The notes under the pieces are model-generated. The model worked only from the letters and a program-made list of their open reading frames with translations. It ran no database searches and was not told where the DNA came from. Made by a program: the position numbers and the translations under genes. From contig JAJKFL010000237.1 in the NCBI GenBank assembly GCA_021186555.1, forward strand, positions 1,818,558-1,882,557: DNA of 64,000 nt, given 5' to 3'. Positions 10,622-23,244 of this stretch are shown here, in pieces. Position 1 is the stretch's first letter, and every line of letters begins with the position of its first letter. This stretch comes from Reticulitermes speratus (Eukaryota; Arthropoda; Insecta; Blattodea; Rhinotermitidae).

Positions 10622-12400
10622 ACTCTTCAGTTGCTCCGGTTTCAAAATTAGACAATGGCGCACTCCGTGACGTCACACACGCTGCACCACGGCGGTCTCT
10701 ACCTGCAGAATGCCACACTGCACACAAGTGCGTGTGTCTATACTGACGTGCGTAACGAGAGCGCGGCCTGCTGCATCGTGTGTGGGTAACTGGCTAATGC
10801 GCAACAGCAATGCGCAGTGCTCAATTTGGAGACGAATGTGGAAAGTACAGACGGCAAGGCGTTTGCGCACTAAGCACAACTTTCACTGGGCCAATCTTCA
10901 TGAAAAGTCACAATCACTAAACAAATGTTTGTGGAAATAGCCAATAAACAAGCCCAATTACAGCCTTTTAGCAACAAGAACAGAGACGGAGATATAAGAA
11001 CGTAACGACGGCATATGCTGTAAAGACGTCCGTCGCTCGTGTTCCGATGTCGTACCGTCTGCCTACCTGGACCGGGACTGCAGCAGTGCTGGTGTGAGAG
11101 GCGTGCCACTAAGGGGCTGCAATGCCTGAACGTTATACAGTATTGGTGGAGCAGCAGCTGACAGGGAACGAGGCAGAGAGGAACCTGCGCCATTTGACCC
11201 ACTACAAACGCCACATTCGCTGTCCTAGAGTCAAACCCAGGCCTCCGCTGAGAGTAGCCAGTGACTTCGTACTTGTAACAAATTAGTACCAGCTGCATGC
11301 TGTGAAGATACAAAGGTATAAACCGTACAGAGATCGGCACATTACTTAATTTGTAAAATAGATAGACGTAAGTGGTCAGCTTCACGCCACAGCCGCCTTA
11401 ACCCCAGGTCCACAAACCTGTTAGAACTTCGTCAGGAAAGACCTCTGCCGTGGATCGCCTATCATTTGACTAGCAACTTTACAAATTGCACGAAGATATT
11501 TGACGTACCACAAAGCCTGTGTCACTGTCGGATGCATATTTGTGTCCAGTTGCTAGGAACTGTCAGTAGTTAAGAACACGAAGTAACCTAAAAATCACGA
11601 TAAATGATCCACGAGTATTTTTTATAAAAGCTTTTTTCTGGAAACACAAAATACTCGTACATTGACAAATCGGACCGTCTCACTTCGTGAATCACGATAC
11701 AGATCGCCCTCAGTTACTAAAACAGGTACCGTGACTGAGCTGAGAGCCATCTGCGCAATAGCAGAAGTGTGAGGACAGCCAGTCGACTAGTCAGCTACAG
11801 TCTTATCCCGATTAGTCAGAACCAGTAACGAAACGTCGAAAATTGGGTCATCACTGAAAGGTTGAAAATACAAACATCGAGTTTCACGAATATCCAGGTA
11901 TTACTCCATCCATTTCTTATGAAATTATCCACGAGGCCCTTGACAAATATTAGGGGGAAGGGGGGCTCCTTGGAACATAAGTTTTGAATCTCGTGTGAAG
12001 GAAAAGCAGTTTCGATTCAGAACCGTGAATATTGTGCGAGATGCCAAGTGCAATGCTACGTCGCCAAATGGAGCAAATATGCCACGTGCTGTCTTTATAT
12101 ATTGGTTGGTTGTAGTGAAAGTCGTGTAGGCCCCAGGGGATCAGAGACCCGCCCAACCAAACTTGAGTAATGTGGATCATTGCATCCCCACCCTTCTGTC
12201 CAACAGTAACAAAAATTTGTTTGTCTTTGTACGAAATTCTGCACTAAAATATATCATACAAACTATCGTCACTAACTTGAATTGTCACATAAAGACACGC
12301 ACACGGCTAAAGACAATACAAGCTGCTTGCTTAAACAGATAAAAACTCACATTAACCTGAGTTGCATATAAAGACTCAGTCCGTCACACAACAACACATG
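10622..12400. other. Long unassigned spacer with one SINE tail
   Basis: No gene is supported in this 1.8 kb stretch. The SINE tail at 11295-11405 is listed separately. The remainder has no clear repeat, exon or RNA signature. Confidence 0.35.
11295..11405 (-). repeat. SINE tail, family S4
   Basis: Read on the minus strand, GGCGTGAAGCTGACCACTTA resembles the body of the copy at 30235-30470 (GGGGCGTGAAGCTCACAACT). A possible B-box complement (GTCAAACCCAGG, about 11231) lies further right in minus-strand terms, so a longer diverged copy may be present. Confidence 0.4.
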
Positions 12401-14460
12401 CACGGCTGTAACTACACTAATGTGACTCCCCAGCCTCAATTACACGGCTGTTACTACACTAATGTGACTCCCCAGCCTCAGTTGCACGGCTGATACTACA
12501 CTAATGTGACTCCCCAGCCTCAGTTGCACGGCTGTTACTACACTAATGTGACTTCCCAGCCTCAGTGCACGGCTGTTACTACACTAATGTGACTCCCCAG
12601 CCTCAATTTCAACGGCTGTTACTACACTAATGTGACTTCCCCAGCCTCAATTGCACGGCTGTTACGACACTAATGTGACTCCCCAGCCTCAGTTGCACGG
12701 CTGTTACTACACTAATGTGACTTCCCAGCCTCAGTTGCACGGCTGTTACTACACTAATGTGACTCCCCAGCCTCAATTTCAACGGCTGTTACTACACTAA
12801 TGTGACTCCCCAGTCTCAATTACACGGCTTTTACTACACTAATGTGACTCCCCAGCCTCAGTTGCACGGCTGTTACTACACTAATGTGACTCCCCAGCCT
12901 CAATTACACGGCTGTTACTACACTAATGTGACTTCCCAGCCTCAGTTGCACGGCTTTTACTACACTAATGTGACTCCCCAGCCTCAGTTGCACGGCTGTT
13001 ACTACACTAATGTGACTCCCCAGCCTCAGTGCAAAGGCTGTTACTACACTAATATGACTCCCCAGCCTCAGTGCAACGGCTGTTACTACACTAATATGAC
13101 TCCCCAGCCTCAGTGCAACGGCTGTTACTACACTAATATGACTCCCCAGCCTCAGTGCAACGGCTGTTACTACACTAATATGACTCCCCAGCCTCAGTGC
13201 AACGGCTGTTACTACACTAATATGACTCCCCAGCCTCAGTGCACGGCTGTTACTACACTAATGTGACTCCCCAGCCTCAATTTCAACGGCTGTTACTACA
13301 CTAATGTGACTTCCCAGCCTCAATTGCACGGCTGTTACTACACTAATGTGACTTCCCAGCCTCAATTGCACGGCTGTTACTACACTAATGTGACTTCCCA
13401 GCCTCAGTTGCACGGCTGTTACTACACTAATGTGACTCCCAGCCTCAATTCACGGCTGTTACTACACTAATGTGACTCCCCAGCCTCATTGCACGGCTGT
13501 TACTACACTAATGTGACTCCCCAGCCTCAGTTGCACGGCTGTTACTACACTAATGTGACTCCCCAGCCTCAGTTGCAACGGCTGTTACTACACTAATGTG
13601 ACTCCCCAGCCTCAGCTGCAACGCTGTTACTACACTAATGTGACTCCCCAGCCTAAACTGCAACGACTGTTACTACACTAATTGACTCCCAGCCTCAGTG
13701 CACGGCTGTTACTACACTAATGTGACTTCCCAGCCTCAGTTGCACGGCTGATACTACACTAATGTGACTTCCCAGCCTCAGTGAAACGGCTGTTACTACA
13801 CTAATGTGACTCCCAGCCTCAGTTGCACGGCTGTTACTACACTAATGTGACTCCCCAGCCTCAATTTGCACGGCTGTTACTACACTAATGTGACTCCCCA
13901 GCCTCATTCACGGCTGTTACTACAGCTATTGACTCCCAGCCTCAGTGCACGGCTGTTACTACACTAATGTGACTCCCAGCCTCAGTTGCACGGCTGTTAC
14001 TACATTAATGTGACTCCCCAGCCTCAATTGCACGGCTGTTACTACGCTAATGTGACTCCCAGCCTCAGTTGCATGGCTGTTACTACACTAATGTGACTCC
14101 CCAGCCTCAGTTGCACGGCTTTACTACACTAATGTGACTCCCCAGCCTCAGTTGCAACGGCTGTTACTACACTAATGTGACTCCCCAGCCTCAGTTGCAA
14201 CGGCTCTTACTACACTAATGTGACTCCCAGCCTCAGTTGCACGGCTGTTACTACACTAATGTGACTCCCCAGCCTCAGTTGCAACGGCTGTTACTACACT
14301 AATGTGACTCCCCAGCCTCAGTTGCAACGGCTGTTACTACACTAATGTGACTCCCCAGCCTCAGTGCAACGGCTGTTACTACACTAATGTGACTCCCCAG
14401 CCTCAGTTGCAACGGCTGTTACTACACTAATTGACTCCCCAGCCTCATTTGCAACGGCTG
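12401..14460. repeat. 42-bp minisatellite, about 49 copies
   Basis: The unit reads CACGGCTGTTACTACACTAA then TGTGACTCCCCAGCCTCAGT and TG. Variation includes CACGG/CAACGG, CTCCCC/CTTCCC and T/A at TGTGACT (a TATGACT block at about 13050-13250). One-base indels are frequent from about 13440 onward. A 154-codon frame across 12802-13266 exists only because 42 is a multiple of three in the cleaner part; it has no start context and breaks on both sides. Confidence 0.96.
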
Positions 14461-14696
14461 TCCTCAGCAAGTTGTTCTCTGATTGTTTGTAATGTTAACC
14501 ATTTAAACACTGTGGTTACTTTGTGTATTACGAACACTGTGTATCCTGCTTACACAGTGTGTTAACGTGTTATGTATGGGTTTAGAAGAAACAGACACTA
14601 TGTCCCTACGACGCAGTAAGTTACAGCTTATTTAACACAAAGACAATATGTTTACTGCTCGGTACGACCTAAATATTTAAATGCATTTCAGAGTCA

Positions 14697-14870
14697 AATA
14701 TGATTAGTCGTCGGCTTGTCACCGCGGAGGTCCGAGTTCGATCTCGGTCAGTCCATGTGAGATTCGTGGTGGACAAAGTGGTCACTGGGAGAGGTTTTTC
14801 TCCGAGTACTTCGGGTTTTCCACTGTCAGTATCAAAAGCAGTGCTTTTTCGGAAATCGGGGAGCATTGGT
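14697..14870 (+). repeat. tRNA-derived SINE, family S3
   Basis: A tRNA-like head with B box GAGTTCGATCTCGG (about 14732-14745) is followed by GGTGGACAAAGTGGTCACTG, TTTTTCTCCGAGTACTTCGG and CCACTGTCAGTATC. The same order of motifs recurs at 29660-29880 (GTGGACAGAGTGGCCAAGGG, GTCCCAGTACTTCAG, CGCTGTCAGTATC). Confidence 0.65.
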
Positions 14871-15380
14871 TAGAAAAGTACCTCAAGTTACAATTTAAAG
14901 GGTTTATAAAAAAGCACTGAAAGAAATGCAAACATATCGATATTGAAACGTGAACACTGACGTTTATAGAATCTTTACTGACAATTAGCTGGTTTTTAGT
15001 TAGCTTGATTTGTTGCTTATTTAACGACGCTCTCAGTAACTGTGGTTTTATAGCTTTGAGTGACTCAATGTAAGGTAAGCTGAAATGTAAAGGTAAAGGT
15101 TCTGGTCTAATTCGGTGTACTGTCTGTGGGGAAGGAAGAACAGTTGGTGTCACAGCCGAGCTGCAAACAGGGAACCTCCAGAATAGAAGCCAAGAGCATT
15201 ATTGGTTGAATCACTTGCTTAGTAATTATTTATATGATATAGTAATTTGTTTGTCATTTCCACTCTTCACCGTTCTTCATGTCATTTAATCTACGCAGAC
15301 ATTATTTCATCGACAACTGTCGCCAGTCACGTTTCTTCAGTTCGCTTAAATTGTCGACGTGCAATGCACAAGTGTTTGTT
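14871..15380. other. Unassigned spacer
   Basis: No gene is visible. A GTAAAGGTAAAGG stretch at 15088-15102 is the complement of the (TTTACC)n SINE tail seen at 1777, so a minus-strand SINE tail probably extends from there to about 15165. Confidence 0.35.
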
Positions 15381-16352
15381 TGACAGACAGTTCTGACAGT
15401 GTCTGCAGACAGACAGTCTGACACGTGTCTGCAGACAGACAGTTCTGACACGTGTCTGCAGACAGACAGTTCTGACACGTGTCTACAGACAGACAGTTCT
15501 GACAGGTGTCTGCAGACAGACAGTTCTGACACGTGTCTACAGACAGACAGTTCTGACACGTGTCTACAGACAGACAGTTCTGACACGTGTCTGCAGACAG
15601 ACAGTTCTGACACGTGTCTACAGACAGACAGTTCTGACACGTGTCTGCAGACAGACAGTTCTGACACGTGTCTGACAGACAGACAGTTCTGACACGTGTC
15701 TGCAGACAGACAGTTCTGACACGTGTCTCAGACAGACAGTTCTGACACGTGTCTGCAGAGACAGACAGACGACAGTTCTGACACGTAGTTAAACTAGACA
15801 GAACAGACAGTTATTGACACGTGTCTGCAGACAGGCGTACTGACCACGATTTGCAGACCCAGCACTGTTCTGACCGTGTCTGCAGACAGGACGTATGACA
15901 CGTTGTCTGCAGACAGACAGTTCTGACACGGGTATGAGACAATGATCGATTTGACACTGTCTGCAGTCAGAAAGTTTGACACGTGTCTCGACAGGACACG
16001 TACTGCTCACCAGGTGTCTGCAGACAGGACAGTTTCTGACACACGTGACTGCAGACAGACAGTTCATGACACGTGTCTCGCAGAAGACAGTCTGAACTGT
16101 TGTCTGCAGACAGACGTACTGACAGGTCGGACAGAAGTTCACCCATTCTCACCGTACTACTGACACGTGTCTGCAGACAGACAGTTCTGACACGTGTCTG
16201 CAGACAGACAGTTCTGACACGTGTCTGCAGACAGACAGTTCTGACACTGTCTGCAGACAGACAGTTCTGACACGTGTCTGCAGACGGACAGTACTGACAC
16301 GTGTCTGCAGACGGACAGTTCTGACACGTGTCTGCAGACAGACAGACACACT
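15381..16352. repeat. 27-bp palindrome-containing minisatellite, about 35 copies
   Basis: The unit is GACACGTGTCTGCAGACAGA followed by CAGTTCT. It contains two overlapping perfect palindromes, GACACGTGTC and TGTCTGCAGACA, and so a CACGTG E-box per copy. Both flanks are regular; the middle (about 15780-16145) is heavily diverged with many indels. Frames across it are by-products of a unit divisible by three. Confidence 0.95.
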
Positions 16353-16394
16353 ACAAGTCACGTTATTTAAATACGGTAGCTAAGAACACAGCAT

Positions 16395-16785
16395 TAATTG
16401 CCATACATGGAACTAAAGGGCGAGGATCCCGACTCACGGCCAATTAGAAAAGCGGCGAGCACTGTGCTGCCTGCCGTCACACCAGGCGGTGTTTGTGACG
16501 TAATAGTGCGAGTTGTGTGACCTTTGACATTCTCACGGCGGTAAGCATGAGAAATTCTGTCTTCCGGGATGTGACACCCTGCCTCCTGGTAGAAATTTAC
16601 AGACATTCGGAGGAACCTACTGCCTCCATCTTCAGGATGTAAAAGGGAAGGAACATGTTTCCAACACTTTACAGTACGACTCAAATCACAAAGCAGTGTT
16701 TGCAATACTTTCGTGTCTCGGACAGGAAAATATGAAGTTGAAGTTATGTTGTTGCTCTTCACGTCATGAAGGCGTATAGGGGGAC
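16395..16785 (-). repeat. Dispersed repeat with hammerhead-like motif
   Basis: The minus strand includes CCTGAAGATGGAGG, a loop, CCTCC and GAATGT (around 16642-16600). This has the order of a hammerhead core: CUGAAGA, a GGAGG/CCUCC stem and a GAA(A). The same motif, with the full GAAA, is at 29100-29160. Translated, it gives HPEDGGSRFLRMSV, a phrase I recall from repeats in several insect genomes. One A of the core is missing, so an active ribozyme is unlikely. Confidence 0.45.
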
Positions 16786-17000
16786 TAGAAAGTATAGTCC
16801 AACCCATTCTTCACCTCGATACTACATGGAGGTGAACGGTCAGCTTCAAGCTCCGGCCGCTTTATCCTCGGAGTTAGAGCCACCAGTACCCAGTCATAGG
16901 AGGCTGGGTGGATCACAGAGCATGCATGAACGTTCTGGAGAAGACAAAAATGTCTTGCCTCTGCCTGGAATCTAGTACCGGGTCTTTCGGCGTATAGCGA
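16786..17000 (-). repeat. SINE, family S4, inverted
   Basis: On the minus strand the order is GGCAGAGGCAAGACATTTTT (from about 16970), GGGTACTGGTGGCTCTAACT and GAAGCTGACCGTTCACC. The same blocks occur in direct orientation at 30235-30470 and partly at 1596-1795. Confidence 0.6.
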
Positions 17001-17484
17001 GTCGGTATGCTGAATGAACTGTTCCGGGTGACAGAAAATATTGAGACCGATGGGAATTGTGAAATCGCAAAGCCAGCATTTATTAAGAGTATACATAAGC
17101 CACTCTTGTAGCAATGTGAAATTCGGTGCATTCTTCCTGATCTCTCATCAAGGGGAATCCCAGTAGTTTCAAACTTGTCCGAAACAAGATAGTATAAAAA
17201 GTAATGCAAAGGTTCGCAAGTGTCTCCGATCCAAAAATCTACTAAAGCAAATCTCAACAGAACTTCTGCTTACGACCTTCTTGTACCAAACAGTGCAGTT
17301 ATTATTGTGCAATATGTGGTGTGGTTACATTCGGTCCAGTGACGTAACACGAGTCCATTCGGTCCCGTGTTACCGCACGCAGAACCACCGCCCTCTATTG
17401 CATAGCTGTTTGGAGTCAACGCTCTATCATGCAGCTGGTTGACCTTCATGGTCTGACTCAGAGAAATCGACTTTAGGTTAAGGT

Positions 17485-20400
17485 CAGGCTATTGCTTGTA
17501 CGTATATGCAGAGCACACAGCCTATTGCATGTACGTATGTGCACAGCACACAGCCTATTGCTTGTACGTATGTGCACAGCACACAGCCTATTGCTTTTAC
17601 GTATGTGCACAGCACACAGCCTATTGCTTGTACGTATGTGCACAGCACACAGGCTATTGCATGTACGTATGTGCACAGCACACAGCCTATTGCTTGTACG
17701 TATGTGCACAGCACACAGCCTATTGCTTGTACGTATGTGCACAGCACACAGCCTATTGCTTGTACGTATGTGCACAGCACACAGCCTAATGCTTGTACGT
17801 ATATGCACAGCACACAGGCTATTGCATGTACGTATGTGCACAGCACACAGCCTATTGCATGTACGTATGTGCACAGCACACAGGCTATTGCATGTACGTA
17901 TGTGCACAGCACACAGCCTATTGCATGTACGTATGTGCACAGCATTAGCATGTAATAGACTTTGCACAGCACACAGCCTATTGCATGTACGTATGTGCAC
18001 AGCATTAGCATGTAATAGACTTTGCACAGCACACAGCCTATTGCTTGTACGTATTTGCACAGCACACAGCCTATTGCTTGTACGTATGCGCACAGCAACA
18101 GCCTATTGCTTGTACGTATGTGCACAGCACTCAGCCTATTGCTCGTACGTATGTGCACAGCACACAGCCTATTGCTTGTACGTATGTGCACAGCACACAG
18201 CCTATTGCTTGTACGTATGTGCACAGCACACAGCCTATTGCTTTTACGTATGTGCACAGCACACAGCCTATTGCTTTTACGTATGTGCACAGCACACAGC
18301 CTATTGCTTGTACGTATGTGCACAGCACACAGCCTATTGCTTGTACGTATGTGCACAGCACACAGCCTATTGCTTTTACGTATGTGCACAGCACACAGCC
18401 TATTGCTTGTACGTATGTGCACAGCACACAGCCTATTGCTTTTACGTATGTGCACAGCACACAGCCTATTGCTTGTACGTATGTGCACAGCACACAGGCT
18501 ATTGCATGTACGTATGTGCACAGCACACAGCCTATTGCTTGTACGTATGTGCACAGCACACAGCCTATTGCTTGTACGTATGTGCACAGCACACAGCCTA
18601 TTGCTTGTACGTATGTGCACAGCACACAGCCTAATGCTTGTACGTATATGCACAGCACAGCTATTGCATGTACGTATGTGCACAGCACAAGCCTATTGCA
18701 TGTACGTTGTGCACAGCACACAGCCTATTGCATGTACGTATGTGCACAGCACACAGCTATTGCTGTACGTATGTGCACAGCTACACAGCCTATTGCATGT
18801 ACGTATGTGGCACAGCATTGCATGTAATAGACTTTGCACAGCACACAGCCTATTGCTGTACGTATGTGCACAGCACAGCCCATTGCTTGTACGTATGTGC
18901 ACAGCACACAGCCTATTGCTTGTACGTATGTGCACAGCACACAGCCTATTGCTTGTACGTATGTGCACAGCACACAGCCTATTGCTTGTACGTATGTGCA
19001 CAGCACACAGCCTATTGCTTGTACGTATGTGCACAGCACACAGCCTATTGCTTGTACGTATGTGCACAGCACAACGCCTATTGCTTGTACGTATGTGCAC
19101 AGCACACAGCCTATTGCTTGTACGTATGTGCACAGCACACAGCCTATTGCTGTACGTATGTGCACAGCACACAGCCTATTGCTTGTACGTATGTGCACAG
19201 CACACAGCCTATTGCTTGTACGTATGTGCACAGCACACAGCTATTGCTCGTACGTATGTGCACAGCACACAGCCTATTGCTTGTACGTATGTGCACAGCA
19301 CACAGCCTATTGCTTCGTACGTATGTGCACAGCACACAGCCTATTGCTTGTACGTATGTGCACAGCACTACAGCCTATTGCTCGTACGTATGTGCACAGC
19401 ACACAGCCTATTGCTTGTACGTATGTGCACAGCACACAGCCTATTGCTGTACGTATGTGCACAGCACACAGCCTATTGCTGTACGTATGTGCACAGCACA
19501 CAGCCTATTGCTCGTACGTATGTGCACAGCACACAGCCTATTGCTTGTACGTATGTGCACAGCACACAGCCTATTGCTGTACGTATGTGCACAGCACACA
19601 GCCTATTGCTTGTACGTATGTGCACAGCACACAGCCTATTGCTTGTACGTATGTGCACAGCACACAGCCTATTGCTGTACGTATGTGCACAGCACACAGC
19701 CTATTGCTCGTACGTATGTGCACAGCACACAGCCTATTGCTTGTACGTATGTGCACAGCACACAGCCTATTGCTCGTACGTATGTGCACAGCACACAGCC
19801 TATTGCTTGTACGTATGTGCACAGCACACAGCCTATTGCTGTACGTATGTGCACAGCACACAGCCTATTGCTTGTACGTATGCGCACAGCAAACAGCCTA
19901 TTGCTTGTACGTATGTGCACAGCACACAGCCTATTGCATGTACGTATGTGCACAGCACACAGCCTATTGCTGTACGTATGTGCACAGCACACAGCCTATT
20001 GCTTGTACGTATGTGCACAGCACACAGCCTATTGCTCGTACGTATGTGCACAGCACACAGCTATTGCTGTACGTATGTGCACAGCACAAGCCTATTGCTT
20101 GTACGTATGTGCACAGCAAAACAGCCTATTGCATGTACGTATGTGCACAGCACACAGCCTATTGCTTGTACGTATGTGCACAGCACACAGCCTATTGCTT
20201 GTACGTATGTGCACAGCACACAGCCTATTGCATGTACGTATGTGCACACACAGCCTATTGCTTGTACGTATGTGCACAGCACACAGCCTATTGCTTGTAC
20301 GTATGTGCACAGCACACAGCCTATTGCTTGTACGTATGTGCACAGCACACAGCCTATTGCTTGTACGTATGTGCACAGCACACAGCCTATTGCTTGTACG

Positions 20401-21475
20401 TATGTGCACAGCACACTAGCCTATTGCTTGTACGTATGTGCACAGCACACAGCCTATTGCTTGTACGTATGTGCACAGCACACAGCCTATTGCTTGTACG
20501 TATGTGCACAGCACACAGCCTATTGCTTGTACGTATGTGCACAGCACACAGCCTATTGCTGTACGTATGTGCACAGCACACAGCCTATTGCTTGTACGTA
20601 TGTGCACAGCACACAGCCTATTGCTTGTACGTATGTGCACAGCACACAGCCTATTGCATGTAGTATGTGCACAGCTCACAGCCTATTGCTTGTACGTATG
20701 TGCACAGCACACAGCCTATTGCTTGTACGTATGTGCACAGCACACAGCCTATTGCTTGTACGTATGTGCACAGCACACAGCCTATTGCTTGTACGTATGT
20801 GCACAGCACACAGCCTATTGCTTGTACGTATGTGCACAGCACAGAGCCTATTGCTTGTACGTATGTGCACAGCACAGAGCCTATTGCTTGTACGTATGTG
20901 CACAGCACACAGCCTATTGCTTGTACGTATGTGCACAGCACACAGCCTATTGATTGTACGTATGTGCACAGCACACAGCCTATTGCTTGTACGTATGTGC
21001 ACAGCACACAGCCTATTGCATGTACGTATGTGCACAGCACACAGCCTATTGCATGTACGTATGTGCACAGCACACAGCCTATTGCTTGTACGTATGTGCA
21101 CAGCACACAGCCTATTGCTTGTACGTATGTGCACAGCACACAGCCTATTGCTTGTACGTATGTGCACAGCACACAGCCTATTGCTTGTACGTATGTGCAC
21201 AGCACACAGCCTATTGCTTGTACGTATGTGCACAGCACACAGCCTATTGCTTGTACGTATGTGCACAGCACACAGCCTATTGCATGTACGTATGTGCACA
21301 GCACACAGCCTATTGCATGTACGTATGTGCACAGCACACAGCCTATTGCTTGTACGTATGTGCACAGCACACAGCCTATTGCTTGTACGTATGTGCACAG
21401 CACACAGCCTATTGCTTGTACGTATGTGCACAGCACACAGCCTATTGCTTGTACGTATGTGCACAGCACACAGCA
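17485..21475. repeat. 33-bp minisatellite, about 120 copies (4 kb)
   Basis: The unit reads CACAGCCTATTGCTTGTACG then TATGTGCACAGCA. It contains the palindromes TACGTA and TGTGCACA. Variants at one position (CTTG, CATG, CTCG, CTTTT) are dispersed. Three insert-type variants with ATGTAATAGACTTTGC interrupt it at about 17950, 18010 and 18825. Because 33 is divisible by three, all six frames stay open for hundreds of codons; the longest (18022-21573) is an 11-residue repeat read and is rejected as a gene. One-base indels cluster between about 18650 and 20410; both edges are clean. Confidence 0.97.
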
Positions 21476-21684
21476 CGATTTTTAACAATCTTAACAATTT
21501 TAACGTTTTAACTACTACCAACTACATACTGTGTTATATCTACAACCCGCAGTATTATACCTCAAGCTTTTGACGTAAGACGAACACAACATGCATTTGA
21601 GAGTGAACAGAAGCTACAAAAACATTGTGATGACGTGATAATACCAAATGAACCGGTGACAGTGAGGTGAACCTACTGGTGTAC

Positions 21685-21718
21685 CGTGATGATAGCTGGA
21701 CAACAGCCGAAACATATT
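21685..21718 (+). ncRNA. Decayed hammerhead-type motif
   Basis: GTGATGA is followed by a pairing stem (GCTG, loop, CAGC) and GAAACATATT. Relative to the intact copies, the first core base is altered and the GU before the cleavage position is lost (AUAUU). It is probably a dead Penelope-type relic. Confidence 0.4.
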
Positions 21719-22254
21719 GTAATCGTTGCACTTATTAATTTTGATATCTAACATTTATATTTGGTTGCAATCGTAAGTAGTTAGTTTGGTTTGGGCTATT
21801 TTGTTAAAAGGACATGGTAGGTCAGTAGGAACATCTGGACGACAGAAGAGTGGACAGATCAGGGTAGGAGAGCGAGAGAGATGTAGTACGGAAGGAGAGA
21901 AATGTAGACAGGGACAACAAAGCGAAGGGCGGCCAGTACATGTCGCATTTTGTCACTGTCCAAATTAATGGGATTTTAGTAAACCCCAGAACCTTAGAAA
22001 TTCGATACTCTGACAGATTTTGGCCCTCATATTTCAACATGTGGGTGATAACTACAGAAAAATACAGTTGGTACGTTAGGGATGCGACAGGGTCCACACA
22101 GGCAGATTCATAGATTACAGATAGCCTGCAGCCACGATAAATAACAAGATCCTCACAAGATCCACACAAGATCCACACCTCCGCCACACCAGAAGACACA
22201 AATAACTGTCATTAAGCACAAACATAATAATAATGTATGTGTGTTTGTTCTGAT
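21719..22254. other. Unassigned spacer
   Basis: No gene is supported. The stretch ends with three ACAAGATCC/ACACAAGATCC words near 22145-22175, a very short degenerate repeat before the SINE. Confidence 0.3.
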
Positions 22255-22800
22255 GCCGATCCCAGTGGCCGCGCGGTCTAAGGTGTGGGTCTGCGGCCGC
22301 TCGCTTGCTGGGATTGTGGGTTCGAATCCCGCCGGGGGCATGGATGTCTGTCTCTTGTGTTAGATATATGGACGATAGCACGAAACATAAGGTGACATGC
22401 AGGACAAAAAGGACTTCAACAGTACAAATGGATCAAAGGGGAAAACCCAGGAATTAAAAAAAAAAAATCCCACCTGGGTCATGGATGTTTGTGTTGTGTT
22501 TGTTGTAAGGACGGTAGCATGGAACGTAAAGTGACATGAAGGACGAAAGGATTTAAACAGTACAAATGGATCAAAGGGGAAAAACCCCGGACAGACAAAA
22601 AAAAAATCCCACCTGGGGCATGGATGTCTGTCTCTTGTGACTGTTGTGTGTTGTCAGGTAGAGGTCTCTGCGACGGGCTGATCACTCGTCCAGAGGAGTC
22701 TTACTGAATGTGGTGTGTCTAAAGTGTGATCGTGAGGCCTCGATAATGAGGAGGCCTAGGCCCCAAAGGGACTGTTGCGCCATGGGGGAAAACAGTTTTC
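22255..22800 (+). repeat. tRNA-derived SINE, family S5, with triplicated body
   Basis: The head has A-box-like TGGCCGCGCGGTCTAAGG (22267) and a canonical B box GGTTCGAATCCC (22320-22331). The body after GGGGCATGGATGTCTGTCTC occurs three times in a row: about 22330-22465, 22480-22605 and 22612-22690. The separators are A-rich with CCCACCTGGG. The third ends in GTAGAGGTCTCTGCG, as in the inverted copy at 41325-41450. Sequence to about 22800 (AGTGTGATCGTGAGGCCTCG) appears to belong to the same composite repeat. Confidence 0.75.
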
Positions 22801-23244
22801 TGATGGTAAAGAAAAGCTGTGAGTTTGTTAAAAGATTGCTTGACACATTTGAGGCTACAGAGGTAATTCTCATACACCGATCCCTGCTATTTCTTCCTCT
22901 AGCTGTTACAATACCACTGCATACCACTCCACTCCGCTAGCCGTTCTAGCTGCTTGAATGTCCACAGTGACGATCATGTAATAGACTTTGCTAGAGTTAA
23001 GCGCTTTGTGCTTGTTGCTTAGGCCACAGAGGGCTGAAGGAGGACAGAACAGTATCGGAGTGTAGGCTACGTCAGACGGCGTCATACCGTCGACTATGTG
23101 ATTCCACTTCACAGCCTCTGGTTAACGACTATCAGCTTGTCCAGAAGTGTGCCACCGTGCAGTTGAATTGTGTGAACTGTGAGGACAGCGGATCGCACTG
23201 TTGCCAGATATCTTTATGACGCTGTATGTCAAAGTACACTCAGG
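22801..23244. other. Unassigned spacer
   Basis: No gene or repeat family is recognised. The 17-base string CATGTAATAGACTTTGC at 22976-22992 also occurs in the insert variants of the 33-bp array (about 17950, 18010 and 18825). Confidence 0.3.

Noticed and set aside
10870..11385. 171-codon minus-strand frame
   Set aside because: Spans the SINE tail at 11295-11405 and unassigned sequence; no domain and no exon structure recognised.
16395..16807. 137-codon minus-strand frame as a protein
   Set aside because: Its peptide corresponds to hammerhead-like repeat DNA also present at 29100-29160, so it is repeat translation.
18022..21573. 1183-codon open frame and many overlapping frames in the 33-bp array
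   Set aside because: The unit is divisible by three and lacks stops in all six frames. The frames are 11-residue repeats with no start context, and they change phase at indels.
22255..22340. tRNA gene
   Set aside because: A and B boxes are present but no cloverleaf forms, and the sequence continues into a SINE body repeated elsewhere.
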